Origin: Burkholderiaceae bacterium
Lineage (GTDB): Bacteria; Pseudomonadota; Gammaproteobacteria; Burkholderiales; Burkholderiaceae_E
DNA length: 64,000 nt
Assembly: GCA_024235875.1 (NCBI GenBank)
Contig: JACKLP010000007.1
Span: 98,352-162,351 of the forward strand
Reading direction: 5' to 3'
Positions 47,616 to 57,136 of this stretch are shown in pieces (the stretch's first letter is position 1; the number at the start of each line of letters is the position of its first letter). Position numbers and translations under genes: made by a program. The notes under the pieces were generated by a model. That model was not told the origin of the DNA, ran no database searches, and saw only the letters and a list, made by a program, of their open reading frames with translations.

Positions 47616-50053
47616 GTCGGTGCTCCTGGGTGAGTGTCTGGACGTGCCTGAATCGCGCGCCACAGCGCGAAAGGCGTCATTGGAAGCGCGTCGATGCTGC
47701 GGCCGATCGGCGCGAGTGCGTCGTTGAGGGCCGAGGCGATCGCCGCGGGGGCGCCCAGGTAGCCGGCCTCGCCGGAGCCCTTTTGTCCGAATTCGGTCAG
47801 CGGCGACGGCGTGCAATGATCGACGATCGTGATTGCGGGAACCTCGGTCGCGCTTGGAAGCAGGTAGTCCATGAAGGTACCCGAAAGCAACTGGCCATCG
47901 TCGGAATAGTGGAACTTCTCGAACAGCGCGGCACCGATACCATGGGCGACGCCGCCATAGGTCATGCCATGCACGACATCGGGGCTGATCATCACGCCGC
48001 AATCGTGACCGACGACATAGCGATGCAATGTGGGTTTGCCGGTTTCCGGGTCGATGCTGGCTAGCACCACGTGGGACTCGAAGGAGAAGCACGGATACAT
48101 CTGGACGCGCCCGTCCTCCGTTGGCAGCGTGCCGCCGGTGGGCACGTTCCAGACGAACTTTTCCTGGAGACCGGGTTCCATGCCGGCGGGCAGACTGTGG
48201 GCGCGTCGGTGCGCGTACTCGACCAAGGTGGCCCAGCCGAGCCGGCGGCTCGGGTCCCGCGCCAGGTGGACGTCACCGCCCTCATAGCGGACGTCCGCCA
48301 CGTCGACGTCGAACTGGTGCGCCGCCAGGTGCTCGAGCTTGGCGCGCAGTCGCTTCGCGGCACCAGCGGCCGCGCCGCCCAACATGATCGCCATGCGGCT
48401 GCCGACGGGGCTGTTCGATGGCAACGCATGGAGGGAATCGGCGTGCAGTACCCGGATCGTGTCGGGGTCACGTTGCAGGATCTCTCCCACCACCGTCGAG
48501 ACGAGCGTCTCGTGCGCCTGGCCCGAGCTCGAATTGCCGATGAGCGCGGTGACATTACCATTGAGATCGACGCGAACCAGGCAGGAATCCATCCAGGTCG
48601 TGGTCAGGTTCTTGGGATTGAACAGCGGCTCGAAAGACGAGTTGCCGCCCGACGGTTCCAGGCACGTCGACAGTCCGATTCCGGCAAGCGCGCCCGCCGC
48701 GCGCAGCGCGTCCCGCTGCGCGACGAGGTCGTCGTAGTCGGCCGCCGCCAGCGCCTTGCGCAAGACGGCGTCGTAGTCGCCGGAATCGTAGCGGGTGCCG
48801 CTCGGAATCAGGTAGGGAAACTGATCTCTGGAGATCAGGTTCCGTCGGCGCAACTCGATCCGGTCCAAGCCCAGGTGGCGAGCGACCCGGTCGATACCGG
48901 TCTCGATCGCGTAGTTCGTGGGCGACTGACCGAATCCGCGAACGGCCTCCTGCGGCGTCTTGTGGGTCAGTACCGAGATCGCCTCGTACTCGACGCTCGC
49001 AATCCGGTACGGCCCCACGATCGCGCCGACCGGCTTGCCGAGTTGCAGCGGAGCACGCCCTGCATAGGCACCGACATCGTCGAGCGCGCGCATCCGCATG
49101 GAGCGGATCGTGCCATCGTCGTCGAATGCGAGCTCGACGTCGAAGACCCGATCGGGTCCTTGCATGTCGCCACCACGCATGTTCTCGAGGCGGTCCTCAA
49201 GGAATCGAACCGGCCGGCCGAGGCGGCGCGCGAGGTAGCCCACGAGCACGGAATGCTTCAGGCCGCGCTTGACGCCATAGCTGCCGCCAACATCGATGTC
49301 GTAGTGCACCCGGACGCCGTTTCCGGCCATTCGGAGGCATCGTGCGAGTTGATCGGGATACTTGGGCATCTGGATGGACGCCCAGACGTCGAGAATGGCA
49401 TCGGACTCGTGCCAGGCGCAGGTGACCACGAAGGTCTCGATCGGCACCGTCGCGCTGCGCCCCCAGTGCACGCGATATGAAAGGCAATGAGACGCCGCGG
49501 CGAAGTCGTGATCGACGTCGCCCCAGACGAATCTTCGTTGCCAGATGACGTTCGACCCATGAGCCGGATGGACCAAGGGCGCGTCAGCGGCCATCGCGTC
49601 CTCGGCACGGATCACGTGCGGCATCTCGGCGTAGTCCACATCGATCAGCTCGCAGGCGTCCTCGGCAATCGCGCGGGTATCGGCGACCACCGCGACCACC
49701 CACTCGCCAACGTAGCGGACCACGCCCTGCGCCAGCGGATAGCGTTCGACCTTGGGCGCATCCACGCCCGGCAACATTGGATCGAGCTCGCGCTGCAGCG
49801 CTTCGCCGGTGAGGACCAGGCGAACGCCAGGCAGGGCCTGCGCGGCAGATGTATCGATGGACACGATGCGCGCGCTCGCGTGCGGGCTTGCGACGATGGC
49901 CACATGGAGCAGGCCCGGCGGATTCACATCGGCCGCGAACCGGCCCTGGCCGGTGACGAAGCGCCGATGCTCTACGGCACGACGCCGACGACCGATGTAC
50001 TTGAAGCCCGATCGCTCCGGGGGATCATTCGCGGCCATTTTGGCTCTCGTCAT
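47612..50053 (-). CDS. Xanthine dehydrogenase family molybdopterin-binding large subunit (CoxL-like)
   Basis: The 813-residue catalytic subunit of a molybdenum hydroxylase that hydroxylates a carbon centre using water. It begins FKYIGRRRRAVEHRRFVTGQGRF, the usual CoxL/aldehyde oxidase start. The molybdenum-site loop is EAVRGFGQSP rather than AYRCSFR of CO dehydrogenase, so CO oxidation is unlikely. GSGEAGYLGAP near the C-terminus carries the catalytic Glu. Subunits are encoded in the order FAD, FeS, Mo, with overlaps. A downstream crotonase suggests an aromatic or heterocyclic CoA substrate. ATG 50053 has AGGA upstream and overlaps coxS by 29 bases. Confidence 0.93.
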   Translation of the reverse strand: MTRAKMAANDPPERSGFKYIGRRRRAVEHRRFVTGQGRFAADVNPPGLLHVAIVASPHASARIVSIDTSAAQALPGVRLVLTGEALQRELDPMLPGVDAPKVERYPLAQGVVRYVGEWVVAVVADTRAIAEDACELIDVDYAEMPHVIRAEDAMAADAPLVHPAHGSNVIWQRRFVWGDVDHDFAAASHCLSYRVHWGRSATVPIETFVVTCAWHESDAILDVWASIQMPKYPDQLARCLRMAGNGVRVHYDIDVGGSYGVKRGLKHSVLVGYLARRLGRPVRFLEDRLENMRGGDMQGPDRVFDVELAFDDDGTIRSMRMRALDDVGAYAGRAPLQLGKPVGAIVGPYRIASVEYEAISVLTHKTPQEAVRGFGQSPTNYAIETGIDRVARHLGLDRIELRRRNLISRDQFPYLIPSGTRYDSGDYDAVLRKALAAADYDDLVAQRDALRAAGALAGIGLSTCLEPSGGNSSFEPLFNPKNLTTTWMDSCLVRVDLNGNVTALIGNSSSGQAHETLVSTVVGEILQRDPDTIRVLHADSLHALPSNSPVGSRMAIMLGGAAAGAAKRLRAKLEHLAAHQFDVDVADVRYEGGDVHLARDPSRRLGWATLVEYAHRRAHSLPAGMEPGLQEKFVWNVPTGGTLPTEDGRVQMYPCFSFESHVVLASIDPETGKPTLHRYVVGHDCGVMISPDVVHGMTYGGVAHGIGAALFEKFHYSDDGQLLSGTFMDYLLPSATEVPAITIVDHCTPSPLTEFGQKGSGEAGYLGAPAAIASALNDALAPIGRSIDALPMTPFALWRAIQARPDTHPGAPT

Positions 50054-50546
50054 GGATCCTGTCAGACGCAGCGTCAGCGGTAAGGCTCAATACGGCATCG
50101 ACGATCTGCTGGTAGCCGGTGCACCGGCACAGATTGCCGCCGATCGCCTCTCGGACCTGCGACTCGCTCGGCTCTGGCGTCGAGCGAAGCAGTGCCTCGC
50201 ACGCAATCAACATGCCTGGCGTGCAATAGCCGCATTGCAGTGCGTGGGATTCGCAGAACGCTTCTTGTAGTCGCGCCCCCGTTGCACTTGCCGACGCGAG
50301 GCCTTCGACCGTCGTCACCTCCATGCCATCGGCCTGCAGTGCAAACATGCAGCAAGCGCGAACGGGCAGCCCGTCGAGCAGGACGGAACAGGCGCCACAG
50401 ACGCCGTGCTCGCATCCGACATGGGTCCCGGTCAGGCCGAGCTGGTCCCGAAGAAAATCGACGAGCGTGGTCCTCGCCTCAACGAGGCCGACATGGGTGT
50501 GCCCATTGACGGTGAGTGTCAGACGCGATTCGAGAGGAAGTGTCAC
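50025..50546 (-). CDS. Molybdenum hydroxylase [2Fe-2S] small subunit (CoxS-like)
   Basis: Electron-transfer subunit of 173 residues carrying two [2Fe-2S] clusters. The plant-ferredoxin-type cluster motif is CEHGVCGACSVLLDG with Cys at CCMFAL, and the second cluster is ALQCGYCTPGML with GGNLCRCTGYQQI. All eight Cys are present. It overlaps the FAD subunit gene by 4 bases and the large subunit by 29, an organised operon. Confidence 0.96.
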   Translation of the reverse strand: MTLPLESRLTLTVNGHTHVGLVEARTTLVDFLRDQLGLTGTHVGCEHGVCGACSVLLDGLPVRACCMFALQADGMEVTTVEGLASASATGARLQEAFCESHALQCGYCTPGMLIACEALLRSTPEPSESQVREAIGGNLCRCTGYQQIVDAVLSLTADAASDRIHDESQNGRE

Positions 50547-51451
50547 GGCCGTCCTCCGTTGCCAGGCTGTCGATCGGACGCCTGCCCCGCCCGAGCCGCC
50601 CCTAGGATGGCCCGCGAGAGCATGACCGCCGCCAGGTGACGTCGATAGGCCTGATCCGCATGCGGGTCGGTGCCGGGCTCCACCCGCGCAGCGGCAAGGG
50701 TCGCGACCTCGTTCGCAAGCGCCGCATCGACAGGCCGGCCGATCAGGTGCTTCGCGAGATCATCGAAGGCGCGGGGGCGGCCGTCGACGGCACCGAGCCC
50801 GAGGGCGGCGCGCAGACAGCGGCCATCGGCGTCGACCTGCAACTGGCAAGCGGCCGCGGCCAGCGCGAAATCGCCATGGCGCATCGCCGTCTCTTGGAAG
50901 GCGGATCCGACGCCGTCTCCGCTCCACCGTGGCCAATCGATCTCGTAGAGGCATTCGGTGTCGCCGATCGCTGTGCTCATGGGCCCGAGAAAGAAGTCGC
51001 GCGCGCTGACGGATCGCGGCGGCCCAGCGTGAGCACGCAGCGTGAGCCGCGCATCGAGAACGGCTGCCACCAGCGGTAGTTCGGCCGATGGATCCGCATG
51101 CGCGAGGCTGCCTCCGATCGTGCCGCGGTTTCGGGTCTGAACGTGACCGACCCATGCGAGCGCGTCCCGCAGCAGCGGCAAGGCCCTCGCGATCCGGGGA
51201 TCGGTTTCGACCTCGCGCTGCCGAACGCCGGCTCCGATCCGCACGAGATCGGGCATCACCTGCCGGTGCTTGAGCGTATCGATTCGACCGATGTCTATCA
51301 GGACGGCGGGCCGCACCAAGCGCATCGCCATCATTGGAACCAGGCTCTGGCCGCCGGCGATGAGCTTCGAATCCGCCCCGTGCTCGGCCAGCCACGCCAG
51401 GGCATCGGGCAAGTCGTCGGCACGAAGATAGGCGAACGCGGCAGCTTTCAT
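50543..51451 (-). CDS. Molybdenum hydroxylase FAD-binding subunit (CoxM-like)
   Basis: A 302-residue flavoprotein of the PCMH type, which takes electrons from the FeS subunit. Motifs are LIAGGQSLVPMMAMRL for FAD pyrophosphate binding, RNRGTIGGSLAHADPSAELP for the flavin ring, and the CO-DH C-terminal domain (AMRHGDFALAAAACQL). It is the first gene of the set. The 181 bases upstream (51452-51632) show no gene and should contain the promoter. Confidence 0.94.
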   Translation of the reverse strand: MKAAAFAYLRADDLPDALAWLAEHGADSKLIAGGQSLVPMMAMRLVRPAVLIDIGRIDTLKHRQVMPDLVRIGAGVRQREVETDPRIARALPLLRDALAWVGHVQTRNRGTIGGSLAHADPSAELPLVAAVLDARLTLRAHAGPPRSVSARDFFLGPMSTAIGDTECLYEIDWPRWSGDGVGSAFQETAMRHGDFALAAAACQLQVDADGRCLRAALGLGAVDGRPRAFDDLAKHLIGRPVDAALANEVATLAAARVEPGTDPHADQAYRRHLAAVMLSRAILGAARAGQASDRQPGNGGRP

Positions 51452-51632
51452 CGATGTTCGAGATCACGTGAACACACAGCCAGACGCCGATCGCTCGCGA
51501 CCGATGCAGGCGTCGCGGCCATGTCCTCGGGCCGTCGGCAAGATTCTGGTTTCTAGTGTCGGGCTTTATCGTGGCCGCGGCAATCGCGAATTGCTCACGG
51601 TGTTCCGAGCGGCACCCCCGAGCCCAGGGCAA

Positions 51633-54485
51633 TCAGACCTGAGCCGCGTCGGTCTCGGGTTCGCGAATCGGCGAATCGGCGGCCGTCGGTTCGCCGTCGA
51701 GGTCGGCCGTGAACCATGTACAGTCGCGCCCCGCGCCCTTCGCACTGTAGAGCGCCCGATCCGCGCGCTCGAGAAGGCATGCGCCGTCGTCACCGGCCCG
51801 AAAGGTCGCCACGCCCGCGCTGACCGTGCAACGAAGCTCCGGGCGTCGATCGGAAAGCGACGCCCGCTCGAGCGAGGAACGAAATCGCTCGGCGACCCGG
51901 ATCGCACCGGCCAGGGGCGTTTCGGGAAGCAGCAGGGTGAACTCCTCGCCGCCGAGCCGACCGACCTGATCGTTCTCGCGCAGTTGTGCCTGGAGCCCCG
52001 CCACCATGGCGACGAGCACGTCATCGCCGACCGCATGCCCCCAAGTGTCGTTGACCGCCTTGAAGTGATCCACGTCGATCATGACGACCGAAAGCGGCCG
52101 ACGGTGCCGCTCGGCACGCTTGATCTCCAGGCGCAGGGCCTCCGAAAATCCGGCGCGGTTCATCGCGCCGGTGAGCGGATCGGTCCTGGATGCCTTCTCG
52201 AGTTCGCGTTGCACCCGGATCCGCTCGGTGACATCGGTGAGCACGCAAAGCGCCCGAAGCGCACGCCCCTCGTCGTCATAGTCGATCGTCGCCGACATCA
52301 GGACGTCGAGGACCTCCCCTGCGCGAGTGCGCCACTGGCATGGGAATTCGAGGCAGCCGCCGTTCGCCCAGAAAGCCTCGCGCGTCGCCAGGAAGGCATC
52401 GCGTGACTCGCCGGTGATCATGTCGAGCGCCCGCATTCCCCGGACTTCATCCATCTCGTAGCCGAACTTGTCGAGCCATTGGCGACTCGCGGTGACCAGG
52501 CGTCCATCGCCGTCGAGAAGGTAGAGCAGCGCGGGCGAATCCGCATAGATCGCCTTGAGCCGGTCGGCGTTTTGTCGGTTGGTGCGTCTGGCCTCGAGCA
52601 GCGAGGACAAGGTACGTGCGAGTTCCGCCAGCGATGCGCGCTGCGTCGGACTGAGCGCGCCCGGCTCGCGCCCGACGACGAACAGCGCGCCGATTCGATA
52701 GCCTTCCGAGCTGAGCACCGGAATTCCGGTGAAGCGTCGTGCGTTGCCACGCGCGAGTTCGACCGGCGGTGCCGCCGGATCGAAGCGCGTGTCGCCCAGA
52801 ACGTCGTGGACCTCGTAGAAATCGACATCGGCCTCGACCACGCGCGCGACCAGGGATCCGGCACGCGGTATCCGCGCCCCCTTGCGAAAACCGGCGGCTG
52901 CGACGATCTGAACATGTTCCGACGCCACGATCGCGAGCCCGGCCTCGGTCGCCTCGCCGACCGTCGCTGCGAGCTTGGAGACGGACTCGAACACGCGATC
53001 GATGATGCCATCCGACAGCGCATAGTCGTCCAGAGCGCGCAGGCGCCTTGCCTCCAGGGACTCCGGAGGCAGGCCTTGAGTCCCGTCGGGGCCCGACGAC
53101 CCGGCTGAACGCGGCGACATCGGCATTGCGTCGGGTCGCAAGCCGACGGTACCCGAGCGCCTGGACAGGCTGTTGCGCAGCCAGGCCTCGATCTCGCCAC
53201 GGGGCGCGGGCCTCGCATGCATGTAGCCCTGGAAGAGCCGGCAACCCTGCTGATGCAGCAGGTCCTGCTGGGCCGGTGTTTCCACTCCTTCAGCAACCAC
53301 GGAAAGGCCCAGGTTTCGCGCGATGTCGACGATCGTCTGCACGATCGCTTCGCTGCTCGGATCGGTGGTGATGTCCCTGACGAAGCTTCGGTCCACCTTC
53401 AGCGTGTCGATCGCAAGGCTGCGCAAGGAGGCGAGCGACGAGTATCCAGTGCCGAAGTCATCCAGGGACAATCCGACACCGATCTCGCGCAGCCGCCGAG
53501 TCTTTTCGACCGGCGCGGCCAGCGCGGTGAAGAGCATCGATTCGGTGAGCTCGAGACGGAGGTTCCCGGGCCTTACCTTGTGGGCTCGCAGCATGGCCCG
53601 CACATCCTCGACGAAGCCCGGCTCCTCGAACTGGCGCGCGCTGACATTGACACTGATCTCCAGGCGCCCGAGCAGGGGATCCGTCGACCAGTCGCGCAAG
53701 GTATCGCAGGCGGTTTCGAGCACCCACAGGCCGATGTCGACGATCAGCCCGGCCTCCTCGGCAAGACCGATGAACTGCACCGGCGGAACCAGGCCCCGCT
53801 CGGGGTGCTGCCAGCGCAGCAATACCTCGACACCGACCGGCATGCCAGCGACATCGACGACCGGCTGATAATGCAATACGAATTGATGCTCTCGAAGCGC
53901 CTGGCGCAGGTCGATCGTCAACGCTGCGCGTTCGTCCAGTGCGGCCTGAATCGTCGGATCATGGAATCGAATCGAGCCGGCTCCAGCAGCCTTGGCACGA
54001 TGAAGTGCACCGGTCGCGTGACTGAGAATGTCGTCGACGGTGGCGCCAGCCCCCAAGAACGTGGAAATGCCAATGCTGGCCGTCACCAGGAAGGCGCGCT
54101 CGCCGATGCGCACCGGTTCGTCCAGTGAAGCCGCGATGCGCGAGGCGAGCGAGCGCACCTTCTCGGCCGCGAGACGCTCGTTCTCGTCGAGCAACTCGAC
54201 GAGAACGATGAACTCGTCGCCCGACGAACGCACCAGCAGGTCCTCGTCGCGGATCGAGGATTCGATCCGTCGGGCCGTCTCCACCAGGACCGCGTCGCCC
54301 TCGTCCTGACCGCGACTCGCGTTGACATGCGAGAAGGCATCGAGATTCACGATCAGCAAGGCAGCGTAGTTCTGCGTCCGCGCGCTCGAGCCGCGAGCGC
54401 GTCCCAGCCGCTCGATGAGCCGGGGACGGGTGGCCAGGCCCGTGAGCGGGTCGACGATCGCGCGCGAACGAGGGCTTCGCTTCAT
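51633..54485 (-). CDS. Multidomain c-di-GMP protein: GGDEF-EAL-GAF-PAS-GGDEF
   Basis: A 950-residue cytoplasmic signalling protein with no membrane segment. Residues 10-178 form a GGDEF domain with altered signature SGDEF (88-92) and an intact RxxD inhibitory site (79-82). Residues 190-440 form an EAL phosphodiesterase: EVLLRW (220-225), LELTES, LDDFGTGYSS, KVDRSFV and VAEGVET are all present. About 485-635 is a GAF-like sensor and 645-760 a PAS domain (YLLDGDGRLVTASRQWLDKFGYEMDEV). Residues 770-930 form a second GGDEF with GGEEF (845-849) and RxxD (836-839), likely an active diguanylate cyclase. The order is unusual. Confidence 0.92.
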   Translation of the reverse strand: MKRSPRSRAIVDPLTGLATRPRLIERLGRARGSSARTQNYAALLIVNLDAFSHVNASRGQDEGDAVLVETARRIESSIRDEDLLVRSSGDEFIVLVELLDENERLAAEKVRSLASRIAASLDEPVRIGERAFLVTASIGISTFLGAGATVDDILSHATGALHRAKAAGAGSIRFHDPTIQAALDERAALTIDLRQALREHQFVLHYQPVVDVAGMPVGVEVLLRWQHPERGLVPPVQFIGLAEEAGLIVDIGLWVLETACDTLRDWSTDPLLGRLEISVNVSARQFEEPGFVEDVRAMLRAHKVRPGNLRLELTESMLFTALAAPVEKTRRLREIGVGLSLDDFGTGYSSLASLRSLAIDTLKVDRSFVRDITTDPSSEAIVQTIVDIARNLGLSVVAEGVETPAQQDLLHQQGCRLFQGYMHARPAPRGEIEAWLRNSLSRRSGTVGLRPDAMPMSPRSAGSSGPDGTQGLPPESLEARRLRALDDYALSDGIIDRVFESVSKLAATVGEATEAGLAIVASEHVQIVAAAGFRKGARIPRAGSLVARVVEADVDFYEVHDVLGDTRFDPAAPPVELARGNARRFTGIPVLSSEGYRIGALFVVGREPGALSPTQRASLAELARTLSSLLEARRTNRQNADRLKAIYADSPALLYLLDGDGRLVTASRQWLDKFGYEMDEVRGMRALDMITGESRDAFLATREAFWANGGCLEFPCQWRTRAGEVLDVLMSATIDYDDEGRALRALCVLTDVTERIRVQRELEKASRTDPLTGAMNRAGFSEALRLEIKRAERHRRPLSVVMIDVDHFKAVNDTWGHAVGDDVLVAMVAGLQAQLRENDQVGRLGGEEFTLLLPETPLAGAIRVAERFRSSLERASLSDRRPELRCTVSAGVATFRAGDDGACLLERADRALYSAKGAGRDCTWFTADLDGEPTAADSPIREPETDAAQV

Positions 54486-54674
54486 GCACTCAGGCCGAGC
54501 GGGTACGGCATCGGTTCACGTGAATCTCGAGGCTCCATCGCCCCGAACATACCGACTGCCCGGACCGTCCCAGACGCTGAAAAGCACCGATTCGACCGTC
54601 TATTCGCGCGCGTCATCGGACGACCGGTCGATTCTGCCCGACCTCTGGCCAGACGCTGAGGCCTGATCACAAGA

Positions 54675-54700
54675 CGTTCGGTCGGCGCGGGGACCGAACG
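54675..54700 (-). terminator. Probable terminator of the CLC gene
   Basis: Inverted repeat CGTTCGGTC / GACCGAACG (9 bp, 8-base loop), 14 bases after the CLC stop codon on the minus strand, followed by TCTTG. A short, imperfect T-rich tail lowers confidence. Confidence 0.5.
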
Positions 54701-54714
54701 GGGGTGAACCGGCG

Positions 54715-56049
54715 CTAGAACACCCGGTGTCGAATGCCGGGCTCGAGATAGCGCTGGGACAAGGTCTCGTAGAACGGCTTGTTGAACGCTCGCGCCACAC
54801 TGCTCGCGACCAGCGCGGTCGCCATCAGTGAGATGACCATCGAGTGACCGTCGATCATCTCCATCATGATCACGAACGATGTGATCGGTGCCTGGGTCAC
54901 GGCCGCCAGGTAGCCGACCATCGCGAGCGCGATCAGGGCACTGATGGTGAGGTCCGGAAACACCAGATTGGCCAGTTGTCCGAAACCCGCGCCGATCGCC
55001 AGGGTCGGCGCGAAGATCCCTCCGGGCATTCCCATCAGGTAGGTCATCATCAAGGTGATGACCTTCAGCGGCGCGAACATGAGGTTGACTTCCTCATTGT
55101 CGGATAGCAGCGCCTGTGCCTCGTGGTAGCCGCTGCCCCACGTGATCCCCCCGGACAGGAAACCGATGATCGCGACCAGCATCGCGCAGACGAGCGCGAA
55201 ACGCAGCGGGTGCTCGTCGCGCAGTCGTCGAACCGGACCCGGCATCCAGCGGCTGGCGTTGAGCATCATCCAGCTGAACAGCGCGCCCATCAGCCCGGTG
55301 AAGACCGCGATCACCCCGACGGCGATCGCAAAGCTCGGCGGAAATGCGTCGGCTACCTGGATCTTTCCGAAATGGGTGTAGTTGCCCTCGATCGCAAGCG
55401 CGACGATACCAGCGAGCAGGATTCCGGTGATCAGGGTACCGCTGGTTCGCTGCTCGAAGCTCTTGTTCAGCTCCTCGAAGGCGAAGACGACACCGGCCAG
55501 TGGCGTGTTGAAGGCAGCCGCCAGACCTGCCGCGCCACCGGCGACGATGAACTGGCGATCGATCCGGGTCGAGCTGCGCTCGTAGGCGAAACGCATGTTG
55601 TAGAGCAACGAGGCACCGACATGAACCGACGGCCCCTCCCGGCCGATCGTGAAGCCGCCGAACAGCCCCAGCGTCGAGACCGCGATCTTGCCAAACACCA
55701 CGCGCAGCGACAGAAGTCGATCGCGTCGGGCCGGTTCGCCAGACTGGACCGTTGCGATGACCTGCGGAATTCCGCTGCCTTCCGAGCCGGCAAAATACCG
55801 GCGCGTCAACCAGACGCAGAGCACGCCGACCAGGGGCGTGATCAGCAGCGGGGCGTACTCGAAGCGGGCTTCGACGGTGCGGAAAAGCGTGAATGCCGCG
55901 TCGGCAAGCCGGGCATAGGCCACGGCCACGAGGCCGACCATGACCGCACCAATCCAGAACACGCCATACGTGAGCCAGAGCCTGTGGACAGCCCGGCGTA
56001 GCGTTCTGGCGATGAAGCGAAGATTGAGGTAGCGAAGATTAAGCTGCAT
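54715..56049 (-). CDS. CLC family chloride/proton antiporter
   Basis: A 444-residue inner-membrane protein. The anion pathway motifs are GSEGSGIPQV, GREGPSVHVGASL with the gating Glu, and MPGGIFAPTLAIGAGFG. FAFEELNKSF carries a Glu at the place of the internal proton-pathway residue, so Cl-/H+ exchange is more likely than channel activity. About 18 helices, no CBS domain. Roles in acid resistance or anion balance are known for the family. It lies 150 bases from the Tim44 gene on the same strand; a weak stem with loop AAAAAG at about 56147-56163 lies between. Confidence 0.94.
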   Translation of the reverse strand: MQLNLRYLNLRFIARTLRRAVHRLWLTYGVFWIGAVMVGLVAVAYARLADAAFTLFRTVEARFEYAPLLITPLVGVLCVWLTRRYFAGSEGSGIPQVIATVQSGEPARRDRLLSLRVVFGKIAVSTLGLFGGFTIGREGPSVHVGASLLYNMRFAYERSSTRIDRQFIVAGGAAGLAAAFNTPLAGVVFAFEELNKSFEQRTSGTLITGILLAGIVALAIEGNYTHFGKIQVADAFPPSFAIAVGVIAVFTGLMGALFSWMMLNASRWMPGPVRRLRDEHPLRFALVCAMLVAIIGFLSGGITWGSGYHEAQALLSDNEEVNLMFAPLKVITLMMTYLMGMPGGIFAPTLAIGAGFGQLANLVFPDLTISALIALAMVGYLAAVTQAPITSFVIMMEMIDGHSMVISLMATALVASSVARAFNKPFYETLSQRYLEPGIRHRVF

Positions 56050-56200
56050 CGGGCGCCCGGTATCGCTATGTTAGCGAACCGGCGCCCGCTGGCAACACAT
56101 TCCGTTCCGTGTCCGGCCTTCCGGGCTCATCGAACGGTCGTCCAAAGGGCAAAAAGGCCCTCTGGCGCGATTTCGGGCACCTGCCCGGTCCGCGCGGGGT

Positions 56201-57088
56201 TCAGTGCGCGAAGCCGTCCTGCTGGATACCGGCCAAGAGCCAGCCGGCCTCGCCTTGGAGCGGCTTGGTCAGATTCCAGACCTCGTCGAACGGTTCGGCG
56301 GCCGCCCCTTCGGCTTCTCGAATCATGCCGCTGTAGCGGACACTGGCGACATATTCGCTCGGCGTGGTCTCGACCCCGAGCAACTCGGCCTCGAGCGTGA
56401 CGACGTCGGTCCGGTTCTGCGCCTCGGCGCGACCGGCGATCTCCAGCTTGAGCTCGGCGAAGACTTCGGGGGTCGTGAACTCGCGCAGGTCGTCCAGGTT
56501 GCCGGCATCATTGGCCGCCTGCAGCCGGACGAAATGTACCTTCGCCGTGTGCAGGAAGGCATCGACGTCCAGGTCGGGCGGAATGCTCCATTGGGCGGCC
56601 CCGGCCCCGGCCGCAGACCCCGCCGCCGCACCCGGCATGGCGCCGGATGCCAGCGATTCGCGCCGCGTCATGGCTTGTTGGACGCCGCCCGCTGCGCCCG
56701 CCCCCGCCCCGGCGAGCCCCGGCGCCCCCGCGCGTCGCGCTGCGAAGACCCGGAACAGAGCCAGCGCGGCAAACACGATCAGCGCGATCATCAGCAGGTT
56801 CGCAAAGCCCTCACCCAGGCCCAGGTGGCTGGCCAGCGCCGCCAGGCCGAGGCCCGCGGCCAGCCCGGCGATCGGGCCCAACCAACGGTTTCGCGAAGGC
56901 TGCGCCGCGCCTTGCGAACCGGCCGCGGGCTTCGCCGGTGGCGTGACCGCGCGCTTCGATGCGAAGCCGGACTGCTTTCCGAACGAACGCCCGCCTCCCA
57001 GGCGACGCGCCTCGGCGTCGGGCATCGTGGCGGCGAGCACGGCGAATGCGGCAGCGAGGACGGCGAACAAACGAATGAAACGATTCAT
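56201..57088 (-). CDS. Tim44-domain protein
   Basis: A 295-residue protein with a signal-anchor N-terminus (LFAVLAAAFAVLAATMPDAEA), a Gly/Ala-rich linker, a second hydrophobic span (FANLLMIALIVFAALALFRVF) and a C-terminal Tim44-like domain (FLHTAKVHFVRLQAANDAGN followed by DLREFTTPEVFAELK). Tim44-like bacterial proteins are thought to bind membranes or assist protein transport; no defined role. It lies 48 bases downstream of ubiE, a neighbourhood conserved in Burkholderiales. Start is ATG 57088; the frame upstream lacks a better start. Confidence 0.9.
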   Translation of the reverse strand: MNRFIRLFAVLAAAFAVLAATMPDAEARRLGGGRSFGKQSGFASKRAVTPPAKPAAGSQGAAQPSRNRWLGPIAGLAAGLGLAALASHLGLGEGFANLLMIALIVFAALALFRVFAARRAGAPGLAGAGAGAAGGVQQAMTRRESLASGAMPGAAAGSAAGAGAAQWSIPPDLDVDAFLHTAKVHFVRLQAANDAGNLDDLREFTTPEVFAELKLEIAGRAEAQNRTDVVTLEAELLGVETTPSEYVASVRYSGMIREAEGAAAEPFDEVWNLTKPLQGEAGWLLAGIQQDGFAH

Positions 57089-57136
57089 CGACAAGCTCCA
57101 ATTCGGGACGTGCCGCAGATGGCGACGACCCACGAT

